Part shown: positions 26,015 through 26,149 of the stretch, one piece after another
How positions within the stretch are numbered: the stretch's first letter is position 1
How the letters are laid out: each line of letters starts with the position of its first letter
From: Stramenopiles sp. TOSAG23-2
Lineage: Eukaryota > Sar
DNA length: 26,149 nt
Assembly: GCA_900128395.1 (NCBI GenBank)
Contig: LT649441.1
Location: 1-26,149 of the forward strand
Direction of reading: 5' to 3'
Notes under the pieces: model-generated
Told to the model about the DNA's origin: nothing
What the model saw: only the letters and a program-made list of their open reading frames with translations
Database searches by the model: none
Program-made: the position numbers and the translations under genes

Positions 26015-26149
26015 AAAATTAAATTATAGCCAGCTGAGCCATCCAGTACATGATGTAAATATTTGATAGGTAGATCCATAAAATCCAAAAATGACCAATG
26101 TTAATTGGATGAAAATATCTAGAATATCCGATTTATGGTATTGCCTATA
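26015..26149. other. 3' flank of kinase gene
   Basis: Short non-coding end of the window with the 3' UTR of the kinase gene. Nothing else is seen. Confidence 0.5.

Noticed and set aside
1-26149. CRISPR array or prokaryotic operon structure
   Set aside because: No regularly spaced repeats with unique spacers. Genes are widely spaced on both strands with long AT spacers and no ribosome-binding sites.

Overview
This window comes from the nuclear genome of a eukaryote, very probably a small ciliated or flagellated protist that is close to intron-free. The evidence is strong AT-richness, standard-code genes with no operon structure, homopolymeric Asn tracts inside otherwise conserved proteins, an ESCRT-III Snf7 protein, a CEP131-type centriolar/ciliary protein, an ankyrin/adenylate-kinase-like/IQ protein and an AGC kinase. 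I cannot name the lineage from the sequence; a heterotrophic stramenopile-like protist is only a guess. TAA, TAG and TGA all act as stops.

Layout, left half (1-12.2 kb, genes intact): a two-RRM RNA-binding protein (-); an unrecognised secreted low-complexity protein (+); a NamZ/DUF1343-type exo-N-acetylmuramidase homologue with a membrane-anchor or signal N-terminus (-); a 1012-residue protein joining a degenerate AMP-binding (acyl-CoA synthetase-like) domain to five WH2-like actin-binding motifs, a coiled coil and TPRs (-); an unrecognised multi-pass membrane protein whose start depends on a predicted 80-nt intron (+); and a Snf7/CHMP4 protein carrying a myristoylation motif (-). Two convergent intergenic gaps hold copies of the same short, hairpin-rich element (about 3249-3407 and 10682-10825).

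Layout, right half (12.2-26.1 kb): CEP131-like (+), CRTAC1/ASPIC-UnbV-like (+), ankyrin-ADK-IQ-EF protein (+), phytanoyl-CoA-dioxygenase-like (-), AGC kinase (+). Every one of these five genes is broken by one or two exact direct duplications with periods of 64, 70, 80, 82, 100, 101 or 166 bp, none divisible by three. Taking out one period at each site restores a single ORF from the first ATG to the final stop in all five genes (896, 317, 1343, 406 and 487 codons). An eighth, intergenic duplication (113 bp) lies at 16.76-16.98 kb. One of the coding events also carries 111 bp of the dioxygenase gene in inverted orientation, copied about 8 kb away into the CEP131 gene, and another coincides with loss of most of the CRTAC1 beta-propeller. 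This repeated signature is the most striking thing in the window. The cheapest explanation is systematic assembly or whole-genome-amplification chimerism. Genuine microhomology-driven duplication, or a germline copy from which one repeat is later removed, cannot be excluded from sequence alone.

Functional themes: ciliary/centriolar biology (CEP131, ankyrin-ADK-IQ), membrane and actin remodelling (Snf7, the WH2 fusion), and possible digestion of bacterial wall fragments (NamZ homologue, as expected for a bacterivore). There is no sign of CRISPR, rRNA, a recognisable tRNA or a coding transposon.
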